From Desulfitobacterium_A sp034927245 (GTDB lineage: Bacteria > Bacillota > Desulfitobacteriia > Desulfitobacteriales > Desulfitobacteriaceae): DNA of 64,000 nt. Of this stretch, positions 45,272-53,401 are shown piece by piece. Positions within the stretch are counted from its first letter, which is position 1. Each line of letters starts with the position of its first letter. The position numbers and the translations under genes were made by a program. The stretch spans positions 151,054 to 215,053 of the forward strand of contig NZ_JAYFQK010000038.1 in the NCBI RefSeq assembly GCF_034927245.1. The letters are read 5' to 3'. The notes under the pieces were generated by a model. It worked only from the letters and a program-made list of their open reading frames with translations, was not told the origin of the DNA and made no database searches.

Positions 45272-45413
45272 GTCAATAATTTGCGAGGGGAACGATTAGA
45301 TCAGCAGTAGTGTTAATCGGAATTTTGAATATCTAATAATGTAATATAATTCAGAAATAACGCTTCTTTCTCATCAAACTAAGAGTTGATTGAAAAGAAG
45401 TGTTAAATTCTTT
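45272..45413 (+). repeat. Direct repeat, right copy: gatB 3'-end remnant plus terminator
   Basis: Positions 45272-45310 repeat the last 13 codons of gatB in frame, encoding VNNLRGERLDQQ and a stop (the original has VNNLLRERLDQQ). After about 45 bp of unrelated sequence the gatB terminator block recurs at 45355-45413 with a few changes. No gatB body is present, so this is a remnant or duplication end, not a gene. Confidence 0.85.
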
Positions 45414-45453
45414 AAATTATAATTCATTACAATGTATAAATATACGGAAGACC

Positions 45454-45496
45454 TGTGGTATAATAGGTTATACTTAAGATGAATTTGTGGTATCAT
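45454..45496 (+). promoter_or_regulatory. Tandem extended -10 promoter elements for nifV
   Basis: TGTGGTATAAT (45454-45464) contains the extended -10 form TGnTATAAT. A near copy TGTGGTATCAT follows 32 bp later (45486-45496). No good -35 boxes are seen, as expected for extended -10 promoters. Confidence 0.5.
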
Positions 45497-45545
45497 TTAG
45501 CTGATATTAAAATTTTTTTTATCGGTGGAAGAGAGGCTAATAGGA

Positions 45546-46679
45546 ATGGTTAAGAAGCATTTAACAATAGTGGATACAACCCTAAGGGATGGAGAACAAA
45601 CCGCGGGTGTGGTTTTCTCTAACCAGGAGAAATTGATGATCGCCCGTATGTTGGATGATTTGGGAGTGCAGCAGATCGAGGCTGGAATTCCTGTGATGGG
45701 TGGGGATGAACAGCGCGTTATCAAAGAAATTGCAAAATTAGGGCTTAATGCGAGTATTATGGGGTGGAACCGGGCAGTTATTAAAGATATCCAAAAATCT
45801 TTGGACTGCGGATGTGATGCCGTAGCTATTTCAATCTCCACTTCAGATATTCATATTGAACATAAACTAAGAACGACTCGGGAAGATGTGCTCGAACGGA
45901 TGATTAAAGCAACGGAGTTCGCGAAGCAAAATGGGGTATATATTTCGGTTAATGCCGAAGATGCTTCACGTACTGATATGGATTTCTTAGTCCAGTTTGC
46001 ACGGGAAGCGAAAAAGGCAGGAGCTGACCGCCTGCGTTATTGTGATACCGTCGGTATTCTTGATCCGTTCACGACCTATGATAGGATTACGGAATTGATC
46101 AAGAGGGCAGAGATTGATGTTGAAATGCATACCCATAACGACTTTGGTATGGCTACTGCGAATGCCCTTGCAGGGGTTAAGGCTGGTGCGACTCATGTTG
46201 GGGTCACTGTGAACGGACTGGGTGAAAGGGCAGGCAACGCGGCTTTGGAGGAAGTTGTCATGGCCCTTAAACATCTGCTGGGTATCGACTTAAATTTTGC
46301 GACAAAGCGTTTTGTGGAAGTATCCGAGTTTGTTGCCCGTGCTTCCGGCCGACAACTTCCCGTATGGAAGGCTATCGTGGGAAGCAATATGTTTGCCCAT
46401 GAGTCGGGTATTCATGCTGATGGTGCTTTGAAGAACCCTCTGACCTATGAGGTTTTTCAACCGGAAGAAGTGGGCTTGGAACGTCAGATTGTGATTGGTA
46501 AGCACTCAGGAACGGCCTCAATTAAAGCGAAGTTTCGTGAATACGGCAAGGAAATCGATAATGATGAAGCCGCGGAAATCCTTAAGCGGGTTCGGGCATT
46601 GTCTGTTGACATGAAACGCTCTCTATTCGATAAAGAACTTGTGTATATTTATAATGAAATGAAGCGTCAGCAAAAATAA
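45546..46679 (+). CDS. nifV: Homocitrate synthase NifV-like (DRE-TIM metallolyase)
   Basis: A 377-residue member of the isopropylmalate/homocitrate synthase family. Motifs are DTTLRDGEQTAGV, the metal His pair in MHTHNDFGMATANALAG, and HESGIHADG. The length, lack of the LeuA regulatory domain and the VAISISTSDIHIEHKL run favour NifV, which makes homocitrate for the nitrogenase cofactor. No nif structural genes are in the window, so a citramalate or AksA-type role remains possible. ATG 45546 is chosen over an in-frame GTG at 45525. Confidence 0.8.
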   Translation: MVKKHLTIVDTTLRDGEQTAGVVFSNQEKLMIARMLDDLGVQQIEAGIPVMGGDEQRVIKEIAKLGLNASIMGWNRAVIKDIQKSLDCGCDAVAISISTSDIHIEHKLRTTREDVLERMIKATEFAKQNGVYISVNAEDASRTDMDFLVQFAREAKKAGADRLRYCDTVGILDPFTTYDRITELIKRAEIDVEMHTHNDFGMATANALAGVKAGATHVGVTVNGLGERAGNAALEEVVMALKHLLGIDLNFATKRFVEVSEFVARASGRQLPVWKAIVGSNMFAHESGIHADGALKNPLTYEVFQPEEVGLERQIVIGKHSGTASIKAKFREYGKEIDNDEAAEILKRVRALSVDMKRSLFDKELVYIYNEMKRQQK

Positions 46680-46694
46680 AAGTGTTTAATTAAG

Positions 46695-46729
46695 AAAAAT
46701 CCTGGACTAGCAATAGTTCAGGATTTTTT
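46695..46729 (+). terminator. Intrinsic terminator after nifV
   Basis: AAAAATCCTGGACTA pairs with TAGTTCAGGATTTTT around a GCAA tetraloop, with one mismatch, followed by T residues. Confidence 0.88.
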
Positions 46730-46861
46730 AGTAGTGCCGGGGTATAAAATTAGAATAGGGGAATTAGTGAGCATTGTAAAACAGTGGGAATATTTGCAGG
46801 ATTTAAAAGAAGTTAGGCGAATACCTTGTGAGTGTATACGTGCAGCCGAGGGGGTAACAAA

Positions 46862-47668
46862 ATGGAAGGTTTTTCAAAAACAGATGCCGTAGAAATCGAA
46901 GCCATCAAAATCGATGGATTAAATATGCAAAGGGTTAAGGAGAAGGTTGTTGTTGAACAAGCACTCACCGTCTATCTCAATGACGAGGAGTTTGTAACGG
47001 TAGTCTGTTCCCCCGGGCAAGAGAAGGAATTGGTAACCGGCTTGCTGTGTTCGGAAGGGATTATCAACAAGCCTGAACAACTGACGAAACTTTCAATAGA
47101 TAACAAAGAAGGGCTGGCTTGGGCCGAGACCAGTGTCAAAAACAATTTGGGTGAAGCCATGTATCTAAAACGCTATTTGACATCCTGTTGCGGGAAAGGA
47201 AGAAGTTCCTTTTACTATGCCAATGATGCCCGCTTAGTCCAAAAAATTGAAAGTCCGATGCAAGTCACCTCTCGTGAAGTTATCCATTATATGAAGCTGC
47301 TTGACGAAAAGTCGGAGCTGTTTCATCAAACGGGTGGGGTACATGGGGCTGTTTTGGCTTCAGCCGGTCATCTTGAATACTTTGCTTTTGATATTGGGCG
47401 GCATAACGTACTTGATAAATTGTATGGTTATGCGTTCACAAAGAAGATGGATCTATCGCAAAAAGTCATTGCTTTTAGCGGAAGAATGTCCTCTGAAATT
47501 GTCATCAAAGCCGGTAAAATGGGGTGTCCTATTTTAATGGGGGTTTCTGCTCCATCCGCTTTAGCGCTTACGCTTGCCAATGAGCTGGGAATAACCGTGA
47601 TCGGGTTTGCCCGGCAAAACAGTATGAATATATATACCCATCCCGAACGGATTTTGATCCAATCGTAA
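46862..47668 (+). CDS. fdhD: Formate dehydrogenase sulfurtransferase FdhD
   Basis: A 268-residue protein. The conserved sulfur-carrying Cys pair lies in LTSCCGKG; other family segments are VCSPGQEKELVTGLLCSEGII, TGGVHGAVLAS, FDIGRHNVLDKLYG and SGRMSSEIVIKAG. FdhD takes sulfur from a cysteine desulfurase and passes it to the molybdenum or tungsten bis-MGD cofactor of formate dehydrogenase. ATG 46862 follows GAGGGGG. A cysteine desulfurase-like gene lies just downstream beyond a palindromic element, a fitting partner. Confidence 0.93.
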   Translation: MEGFSKTDAVEIEAIKIDGLNMQRVKEKVVVEQALTVYLNDEEFVTVVCSPGQEKELVTGLLCSEGIINKPEQLTKLSIDNKEGLAWAETSVKNNLGEAMYLKRYLTSCCGKGRSSFYYANDARLVQKIESPMQVTSREVIHYMKLLDEKSELFHQTGGVHGAVLASAGHLEYFAFDIGRHNVLDKLYGYAFTKKMDLSQKVIAFSGRMSSEIVIKAGKMGCPILMGVSAPSALALTLANELGITVIGFARQNSMNIYTHPERILIQS

Positions 47669-47669
47669 G

Positions 47670-47852
47670 ACTCCCACTTCTATAAGTGGGAGTGGGTCCC
47701 CCGTACTCTGCTTCGGTGACGATAGTCTCCAGTGGAGACTATCGCCGAGCCGCCTTCCCCAATAGAAACACTTTGGCGGCGAAGGAGGTAGAGTCCCCCA
47801 CCGAAGTCTCGATGTTCAGCTTTAGCTGAACGAGTTCACTTCGAAAAAGTGA
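47670..47852 (+). other. Palindrome-rich structured element, ncRNA-like or IS200/IS605-related remnant
   Basis: About 180 bp that folds into a dense set of stems. Perfect hairpins: ACTCCCACTT-ctat-AAGTGGGAGT (47670-47693), CGATAGTCTCC-agt-GGAGACTATCG (47720-47744), GTTCAGCT-tt-AGCTGAAC (47814-47831) and TCACTT/AAGTGA (47836-47852). GCCGCC (47749) pairs with GGCGGC (47775), and CTTCGGTG (47711-47718) pairs with CACCGAAG (47799-47806), closing a three-way junction. The first hairpin resembles subterminal palindromes of IS200/IS605-type elements. No open frame is present. It could be a HEARO/omega-type RNA, a degenerate element or a leader of the next gene. Confidence 0.6.
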
Positions 47853-47883
47853 GTCGAATAGATTAAAACAGACAAAATGAAAT

Positions 47884-49053
47884 ATGCGAAAGAACGATGA
47901 AAGGGGTAGGACTCTGATTTATTTAGACAATGCAGCTACGACCTGGCCAAAACCCGAGGCTGTTTATCAAGCCGTTGATCAATGCATGCGGAAAAAAGGG
48001 GCTAATCCCGGCCGCTCCGGACATCATATGGCTTTAATGGCCGGACGAATTATTAACGAAACGCGCGGTCTTATTGCTCAATTATTCAATATTCCTGAGC
48101 CTTCACAGGTCATTTTTACGTCAAATGCAACCGAAGCCCTGAACTTGGGAATCAAAGGACTTCTAAAGCCGGGGGATCATGTCATCACCGGCACGTTTGA
48201 ACATAATTCAGTGGCGCGTCCCCTAGAACGTATGCGCGAGCAAGGGATTGAAGTTACGAAGCTACCCGTTTCGCTGAGCCAAGGAATTCTTCCAGCTCAA
48301 GTAGAAGAGGCTGTTCTAAGCAATACCCGGCTCATTATTCTAAACCACGCCTCCAATGTAACCGGTGTTATTAACCCTATCCGCGAGATCGGAAAAATAG
48401 CACGGGATAAGGGGATTGTTTTTATGGTGGATGCTGCTCAGAGCGCAGGAACCCTTCCTATTGACGTTCAAGCCATGGAAATTGATTTACTGGCTTTTCC
48501 GGGACATAAAGGATTATTGGGGCCGCAAGGAACGGGTGGATTATATTTAAGAGAGAATTTAAGTTTAGTACCACTGGAAGAAGGAGGAACGGGAGGGAAT
48601 TCTGAATTTCTTACCCAACCTGACCTTTGCCCTGATCGGTATGAAAGCGGAACGCTTAATACACCGGGGATTGCCGGTTTAGGAGCAGGAATAAATTATA
48701 TTTTTCAAGAAGGTCTTGAGATCATAAGACGTAAAGAAAGGATGTTAACCGAGCATCTATTGATGGGTTTAGAAGAAATTCCGGGCGTAATTATTTATGG
48801 CCCTCCACGCGGTATGGAAAGGGCTCCGGTCGTTTCCTTCAATATTACGGGCAAAGAACCCGCGGATGTCTCTTTTTTGCTGGATAAAATGTATGATATT
48901 GCAGCACGTCCGGGTCTTCACTGTGCTCCGGATGCCCATAGAACGCTTGGCACGTTCAAGCATGGAACAGTGCGATTGAGCTTTGGGTACTTCAATACAA
49001 TGGAAGAAGTGGATCAATGTCTTGCGGCGATTTCCGCTATTGCCGGAGAGTGA
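47884..49053 (+). CDS. Cysteine desulfurase family (class V aminotransferase) protein
   Basis: About 380-389 residues. The PLP Lys is in FPGHKGLLGPQG; other motifs are IYLDNAATTWPKPE, FTSNATEALNLGI, NHASNVTG and VDAAQSAGT. It belongs to the cysteine desulfurase-like subgroup found in clostridia. The Cys in RPGLHCAPDAH matches the active Cys region. The ATG at 47884 has no ribosome site, whereas AAGGGG stands just before CTG 47914, where homologues usually begin (MIYLDNAATT); the start is therefore uncertain. It lies downstream of fdhD, which needs such an enzyme. Confidence 0.85.
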   Translation: MRKNDERGRTLIYLDNAATTWPKPEAVYQAVDQCMRKKGANPGRSGHHMALMAGRIINETRGLIAQLFNIPEPSQVIFTSNATEALNLGIKGLLKPGDHVITGTFEHNSVARPLERMREQGIEVTKLPVSLSQGILPAQVEEAVLSNTRLIILNHASNVTGVINPIREIGKIARDKGIVFMVDAAQSAGTLPIDVQAMEIDLLAFPGHKGLLGPQGTGGLYLRENLSLVPLEEGGTGGNSEFLTQPDLCPDRYESGTLNTPGIAGLGAGINYIFQEGLEIIRRKERMLTEHLLMGLEEIPGVIIYGPPRGMERAPVVSFNITGKEPADVSFLLDKMYDIAARPGLHCAPDAHRTLGTFKHGTVRLSFGYFNTMEEVDQCLAAISAIAGE

Positions 49054-49187
49054 GAGATCCTCTGTGAGAGTGAGCTAACCCCTGGTAGAGTGGGATACCC
49101 CCTAGACATGTTTGCTTTAGTCCGTTAAAATATTATCTTAAGAGATGTTTTTGTCTAATTGAACAAACCTTGAATACGAGGGAAAAT

Positions 49188-49895
49188 ATGAAGAATGAAA
49201 AGAATAAAATAAAGGTCCCGCCCAAAAATCCTCGCTGGAATATTTGGCAAGGGCTTTTTTTGTTATTAATAATTTTACTGATTGAACTGCTTTTAGGGTG
49301 GTTGAAGACGCCGCAAAACTTAGATCATATGCAAGGCTTTCTGCATTTTTTAACGGTAGGGATCGGAGAGGTTATCCTATATCTTAGCCTTCTCTGGATA
49401 TTTATGAAGTTAATTCATGGCTCCTTCCGGGATTTAGGATTTGTCCGGCCGAAATTAAAGTATATTATCTTAGGGTTATTGATGGGCGTATTTCTATTTT
49501 TTGCGGTGGGTCTTCTTGGAAATTTTCTGGCTAACCTGTTGGGTAATCCTGCACCCCAGAGTTTTACTTTGGCGGTCACGGGGTCAAACTACAGTTGGCA
49601 GGTTCTGCTTCTGATCTTTTTAGGAGGTGTACTCGCTCCGATAAAAGAGGAAGCGTTCTTTAGGGGACTCATATATCCTCCGCTGCGTCATGCGTTTGGT
49701 AAAGGTAAGGGAATTCTTCTATGTGCCGGCTTTTTTGCAGTTTTGCATTCGGATATTATTCGCTTTATTCCTCTATTGATCGGGGGAATTGTTCTAACAT
49801 GGCTCTATGAAAAGTCTTCAAGCCTTTGGACTTCGATTATTGCACATGGAACATGGAATATCTTAATGGCACTGGCACTTTGGGTTCAGTGTTAG
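49188..49895 (+). CDS. CPBP-family intramembrane metalloprotease
   Basis: A 235-residue membrane protein with about seven hydrophobic segments. The CAAX/CPBP motifs are EEAFFRGLIYPPLR (motif 1), FAVLHSD (motif 2) and IIAHGTWN (motif 3), which together place two Glu and two His residues for catalysis. Substrate unknown; members act in prenyl-protein processing or bacteriocin immunity. ATG 49188 follows GAGGG; an in-frame TTG at 49170 has no site. Confidence 0.87.
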   Translation: MKNEKNKIKVPPKNPRWNIWQGLFLLLIILLIELLLGWLKTPQNLDHMQGFLHFLTVGIGEVILYLSLLWIFMKLIHGSFRDLGFVRPKLKYIILGLLMGVFLFFAVGLLGNFLANLLGNPAPQSFTLAVTGSNYSWQVLLLIFLGGVLAPIKEEAFFRGLIYPPLRHAFGKGKGILLCAGFFAVLHSDIIRFIPLLIGGIVLTWLYEKSSSLWTSIIAHGTWNILMALALWVQC

Positions 49896-50014
49896 TAGGG
49901 TTCGATTAATTCTTGAACGATTTAATACGATTTTATTGATAAGCTTTTTCCCAGGGGGATTAACCTTTTAACGATCCCGTAAGAAACGTTAAGTAATAAA
50001 TAACTAAGTAATTA

Positions 50015-50059
50015 TGTGATTGATTGTGTGATTAAGTGTGTGATTGAGTGATCGAGTGA
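50015..50059 (+). repeat. Imperfect tandem TGTGATT repeats
   Basis: Four degenerate units of 8-12 bp based on TGTGATTgAG lie 27-70 bp before the RlmD start. They are low complexity with no clear regulatory signature. The rest of the gap from 49896 to 50086 shows nothing recognisable. Confidence 0.6.
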
Positions 50060-50086
50060 AATATTCGGAAGGGTTTGGAATAGGAA

Positions 50087-51454
50087 ATGAATAAAAACTC
50101 TAAAAATAGTGTGGGAAATATAAACAGCAAAAATGAAAAGAAAGAAACGTTTGAGATTGAGTGCCTTAGACTCTCCACGGACGGTTCCGGCGTAGGCTAT
50201 GACGGAGAAGGAAGGGCTACCTTCATTCCCGGAATGCTGCCGGGGGAGAGAGGTCAGGTGCTTCTCACAGAAAAGAGGAAATCGTGGCAGAGAGCACAAC
50301 TTTTATCCCTTGAAAATAATGCGAAGGAGAGGGTGAATCCTCCCTGTCGTGTTTTTGACATATGCGGGGGGTGTCAATTACAGCATTTAAGCTATGCGGA
50401 GACACTAAAGTGGAAAGAACGCTGGGTTAGGGATACATTAGAACGGATTGGTAAGATTGATTTAGAATATGTAGATGTGTATACGACGATCGGAATGGAT
50501 GAGCCTTGGCGTTATCGGAATAAGGTTCGGCTGCATCGGACGGCTGTTGGTGAGTTGGGTTATTACCAAAAAAAAAGCCGGAAGACTGTTGAGTTCCCGG
50601 ATTGTTTACTGGTTAGCGAATCCATGAATGGGTGGATTCGCAAAATTAGAGAGGGTTTGGGGAATGTATCGACTTTAGATGGATTACAGCAAATCCGAAA
50701 TATTACGTTTAGAGAAAACTCAAAAGGGGAAGGGATGGTTATTTTCGACTCCCTGACAAAGTCGGATATCCCTACAGAGGCTATACAGTTCCTGGGAGAA
50801 TTACTGAGTGATGACCCAAAAATCCAATCGGTATGGGGCATCGATAAGCGAGGTATTCCGGAGTTATGGTGGGGTCAGGAATTTTTAAGCGAAGAAATTC
50901 TCGGATTAACCTATAAATTATCGCCGCTTGCCTTTCTACAGGTTAATCCCCTCCAGACGCAAAAGCTCTATTCCACTGCTTTGGATTGGGCCGAAATTAC
51001 GAAACAAAGCCGCGTTTGGGATCTCTACTGCGGCATCGGAACGATAACCTTAGCCCTGGCTCAAAAAGCAGATAAAGTATGGGGAATCGAAGAGAATCCT
51101 TATGCAGTTGAGGCTGCAAGAATCAACGCTGATCAGAACAATATCTCAAATGTTGAGTTTTTGCAGGGAAAAGTAGAAGATATCCTCCAGCAAATTACGG
51201 AGAAACCCGATGTTGTCGTTCTGGATCCCCCACGCGCGGGAGTTCACGCGAGGGTGCTTAACCGTCTAAAAGAAGCTAAGCCTGAGCGAATTGTTTATAT
51301 ATCCTGCGATCCCGGAACGTTAGCGCGGGATGTGGGAAAACTCCAAGAAGAGGGATATCGAGTGAGGCGGGTGCAGCCTGTCGATATGTTCCCGTGGACG
51401 GCGCACGTTGAGAGTATAATAATGATGACGTATAGTGGTCAAAAGGACAAATAA
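50087..51454 (+). CDS. rlmD: 23S rRNA (uracil-C5) methyltransferase, RlmD/RumA (TrmA) family
   Basis: A 455-residue SAM-dependent RNA methyltransferase. A basic N-terminal tail precedes a TRAM RNA-binding domain (about 20-75). The iron-sulfur Cys set is C and CGGCQLQHL (about 88-100). The methylase part has LYCGIGTITLALA, the catalytic DPPRAGVHA, and the nucleophile Cys in VYISCDPGT. The HVES motif lies 15 codons before the stop. ATG 50087 follows AGGAA. The 3' end of rum/rumA-type genes is a known integration site for conjugative elements, and accessory genes begin here. Confidence 0.9.
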   Translation: MNKNSKNSVGNINSKNEKKETFEIECLRLSTDGSGVGYDGEGRATFIPGMLPGERGQVLLTEKRKSWQRAQLLSLENNAKERVNPPCRVFDICGGCQLQHLSYAETLKWKERWVRDTLERIGKIDLEYVDVYTTIGMDEPWRYRNKVRLHRTAVGELGYYQKKSRKTVEFPDCLLVSESMNGWIRKIREGLGNVSTLDGLQQIRNITFRENSKGEGMVIFDSLTKSDIPTEAIQFLGELLSDDPKIQSVWGIDKRGIPELWWGQEFLSEEILGLTYKLSPLAFLQVNPLQTQKLYSTALDWAEITKQSRVWDLYCGIGTITLALAQKADKVWGIEENPYAVEAARINADQNNISNVEFLQGKVEDILQQITEKPDVVVLDPPRAGVHARVLNRLKEAKPERIVYISCDPGTLARDVGKLQEEGYRVRRVQPVDMFPWTAHVESIIMMTYSGQKDK

Positions 51455-51500
51455 GACGGTTTGGACACCATATATAGCGTTTTGGGAGCAAAAATTTAGC

Positions 51501-51543
51501 AAAAAACGGGTCAAAAAAATGCATTTTTGGACCCGTTTTTTTA
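51501..51543 (+). terminator. Intrinsic terminator after rlmD
   Basis: AAAAAACGGGTC pairs with GACCCGTTTTTT. An inner AAAAATGCATTTTT can extend the stem, followed by seven T. Confidence 0.88.
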
Positions 51544-51657
51544 GGGGTTTTTATAGATGACATTGAGGATTTTGATGATAACATTGGGTACCATCCACCG
51601 AGTGGAGCATTTATAAATATAGATAGAAAGCTAAAAGAGTACAATGATATAATTTGA
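51541..51657 (+). pseudogene. Short C-terminal gene fragment at the backbone/element junction
   Basis: A 38-codon frame with no start codon reads LGVFIDDIEDFDDNIG, then YHPPSGAFINIDRKL and KEYNDII to a TGA at 51655. The protein-like composition, lack of a start and its position inside the terminator suggest the 3' remnant of a truncated gene. It is too short to assign to a family and may be chance. Confidence 0.35.
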
Positions 51658-51735
51658 ATTGTCGCATAGTTGCATATGCGTAGGAAAATGTACAATAGCT
51701 TCAGTTGACAATAGTCAAGAGGAGGAAATTAAGGT

Positions 51736-52425
51736 ATGCCAACAATTAACATCTATGATGCTATTCATGTCTCCTTCAGTAAAAGATGGGGGTATCCATT
51801 TAATCTAAAGTTCAAAAGCACAATTAAAGACGATAGGGCTAATGGCCCTGGTGTTTATCTGATTAGCTTTAAAGACAGCCCTGTTTATTTTGGGAAATAC
51901 CAACCTTTTAGGCGCAATAATATTTTTGATGATCGCTGGTTGAGGCACATAGAGACAATCACCTTGCGTGGTGAGCGGGTTGGTTTTGGCCCCAACTCCA
52001 CATTGAATAAAGTTTTACCTACGGTATGTGATGACTTAAAAACAATACTGAACAAACTCTCGGAAGATGAATTATGCTACCGTATGAGAGACACTGGCGT
52101 GTGTTCGAGTGACTATCGCCGAGCATTTGCAAGTCAGAATTGGATACAACTATCTACTGCTACACCAAATAATATTCTTGATGATTTTGATTTTCGCTAC
52201 TACAAAATTGACAGCATACAAAATGGTGAGCAAGCGAAAAAAGTAACAACATATATAGAGAATGCGATCATCAAAGAATTTTGCTTGTCTATCAATAATA
52301 CTAAAGGCCGCATAAAGCCGCAATCCATAGATTGCATTGAGTCAAGAGTATTCGAACTGACCCAAAACCATGATTTAGAAATGGAATTGGAATTGCATTT
52401 AAATGGGAGGAAGTGGAATGTGTAA
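51736..52425 (+). CDS. Hypothetical protein with possible GIY-YIG-like N-terminus
   Basis: A 229-residue protein starting at ATG with AGAGGAGG upstream. Residues about 38-75 read GPGVYLISFKDSPVYFGKY and then RWLRHIETI, which has the order of the GIY-YIG nuclease core (GVY, then YFG, then Arg and His on the helix). The rest is unassigned, with a Glu in YIENAIIKEF that could be the catalytic acid. This is a weak visual match. It is AT-richer than the genes from 52.8 kb on and is the first intact gene past rlmD. Confidence 0.5.
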   Translation: MPTINIYDAIHVSFSKRWGYPFNLKFKSTIKDDRANGPGVYLISFKDSPVYFGKYQPFRRNNIFDDRWLRHIETITLRGERVGFGPNSTLNKVLPTVCDDLKTILNKLSEDELCYRMRDTGVCSSDYRRAFASQNWIQLSTATPNNILDDFDFRYYKIDSIQNGEQAKKVTTYIENAIIKEFCLSINNTKGRIKPQSIDCIESRVFELTQNHDLEMELELHLNGRKWNV

Positions 52426-52609
52426 GCTTTTTCTGGGAACGACATACTACCGCTCTCTGAATAGTGGTTTCCACGGCGTAGAACAAAGCATACAAGGGTA
52501 GTATTCGTAACGGGTTGCTCAGCAAATCTACTTCACTAAGATAAGAGATATATAAGTGAAAAAGAATTTTTGTATGCAGGCCGTTAGTGCGTAAGATTCT
52601 TTAAATGTG

Positions 52610-52656
52610 AAACTAAAGGCATTGGGATGATAAATCTTGATGCCTTTAGTTTTATA
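52610..52656 (+). terminator. Intrinsic terminator in the gap before the element genes
   Basis: A 13-bp perfect stem (AAACTAAAGGCAT with ATGCCTTTAGTTT, 17-nt loop) with a short T run. The rest of the 52426-52784 gap holds no recognisable gene. Confidence 0.75.
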
Positions 52657-52784
52657 TAACCCCAATACAATTTTATAAAGCTGCCGCCAGGCAGAAGTAC
52701 ATGAGGCTACATTTTTCTTTTTTGAGAAACATAGTCTCTTTTTTTATTGCCTGGGTAGCGCAAAAAAGAATGGAGGAAATCAAA

Positions 52785-53291
52785 ATGGCAAACGAAACAA
52801 TGCGTATCTTTTTCCCGTTGAAGATCATAACCTACTCCCAGGGTGAATATGGACTGGAGGACAATCCGATGGAAATTACACCCGCAGAGGCTGTAGATTA
52901 TGAGGATGCAATCCTCGCTGCTATTGCAAAAGAGAACCGGCACTTCGAAAATAACAGTGGTCTTGCTGAGTATATTCACGACGAAGTTCTAAATGAAAAG
53001 GTGTATAGCCTTTACCCCTCGGTGGAAATCGTCGACGGAGAGCTGTGGGGAGTCATGACCGCCGGGCTAAAGGAGTCTCTTTCCGGCGAAGAAGTTGCTG
53101 TGCTTATAGATTATGTGTGTGGGCAAAACTCTGATGGTTACGGCGAAGGGTTCGAGCAACGTCCTATCAAAACTTCTGACGGAGAGATTTACGTCAGCTT
53201 TTGGAATCATGAAAATTACTCCCTTAAGCTTGAGCAGGATATGAAAAACAGCTCACCTGATCTCGGATACGGAGGTCAGGTGATGGGATGA
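52785..53291 (+). CDS. Hypothetical mobile-element protein
   Basis: A 168-residue acidic soluble protein. ATG 52785 follows TGGAGGAAATC; an earlier frame to 52701 lacks a site. It begins MANETMRIFFPLKI and contains an acidic central helix and a late YVSFWNHENY strand. It resembles uncharacterised proteins carried by clostridial conjugative elements, but I cannot name a family with confidence. Intrinsic terminator-like hairpins lie on both sides. Confidence 0.55.
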   Translation: MANETMRIFFPLKIITYSQGEYGLEDNPMEITPAEAVDYEDAILAAIAKENRHFENNSGLAEYIHDEVLNEKVYSLYPSVEIVDGELWGVMTAGLKESLSGEEVAVLIDYVCGQNSDGYGEGFEQRPIKTSDGEIYVSFWNHENYSLKLEQDMKNSSPDLGYGGQVMG

Positions 53292-53313
53292 AGAAATTAG
53301 TGAACGGACAAAT

Positions 53314-53355
53314 AGCGCTCTTTGGTTTCTTATGAAGCTGGAGGGCGCTTTTTTT
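53314..53355 (+). terminator. Intrinsic terminator, element hairpin 1
   Basis: AGCGCTCT (53314-53321) pairs with AGGGCGCT (53342-53349) with one G-U, followed by a run of seven T. Confidence 0.7.
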
Positions 53356-53401
53356 GTTGCAGCAGATTGCTGTGAGCAATACAACTAAATAAAAGAACGA
53401 G

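Noticed and set aside
52426..52609. Possible small gene in the gap before the element genes
   Set aside because: All frames are interrupted by stops and no ribosome site with a start is present.
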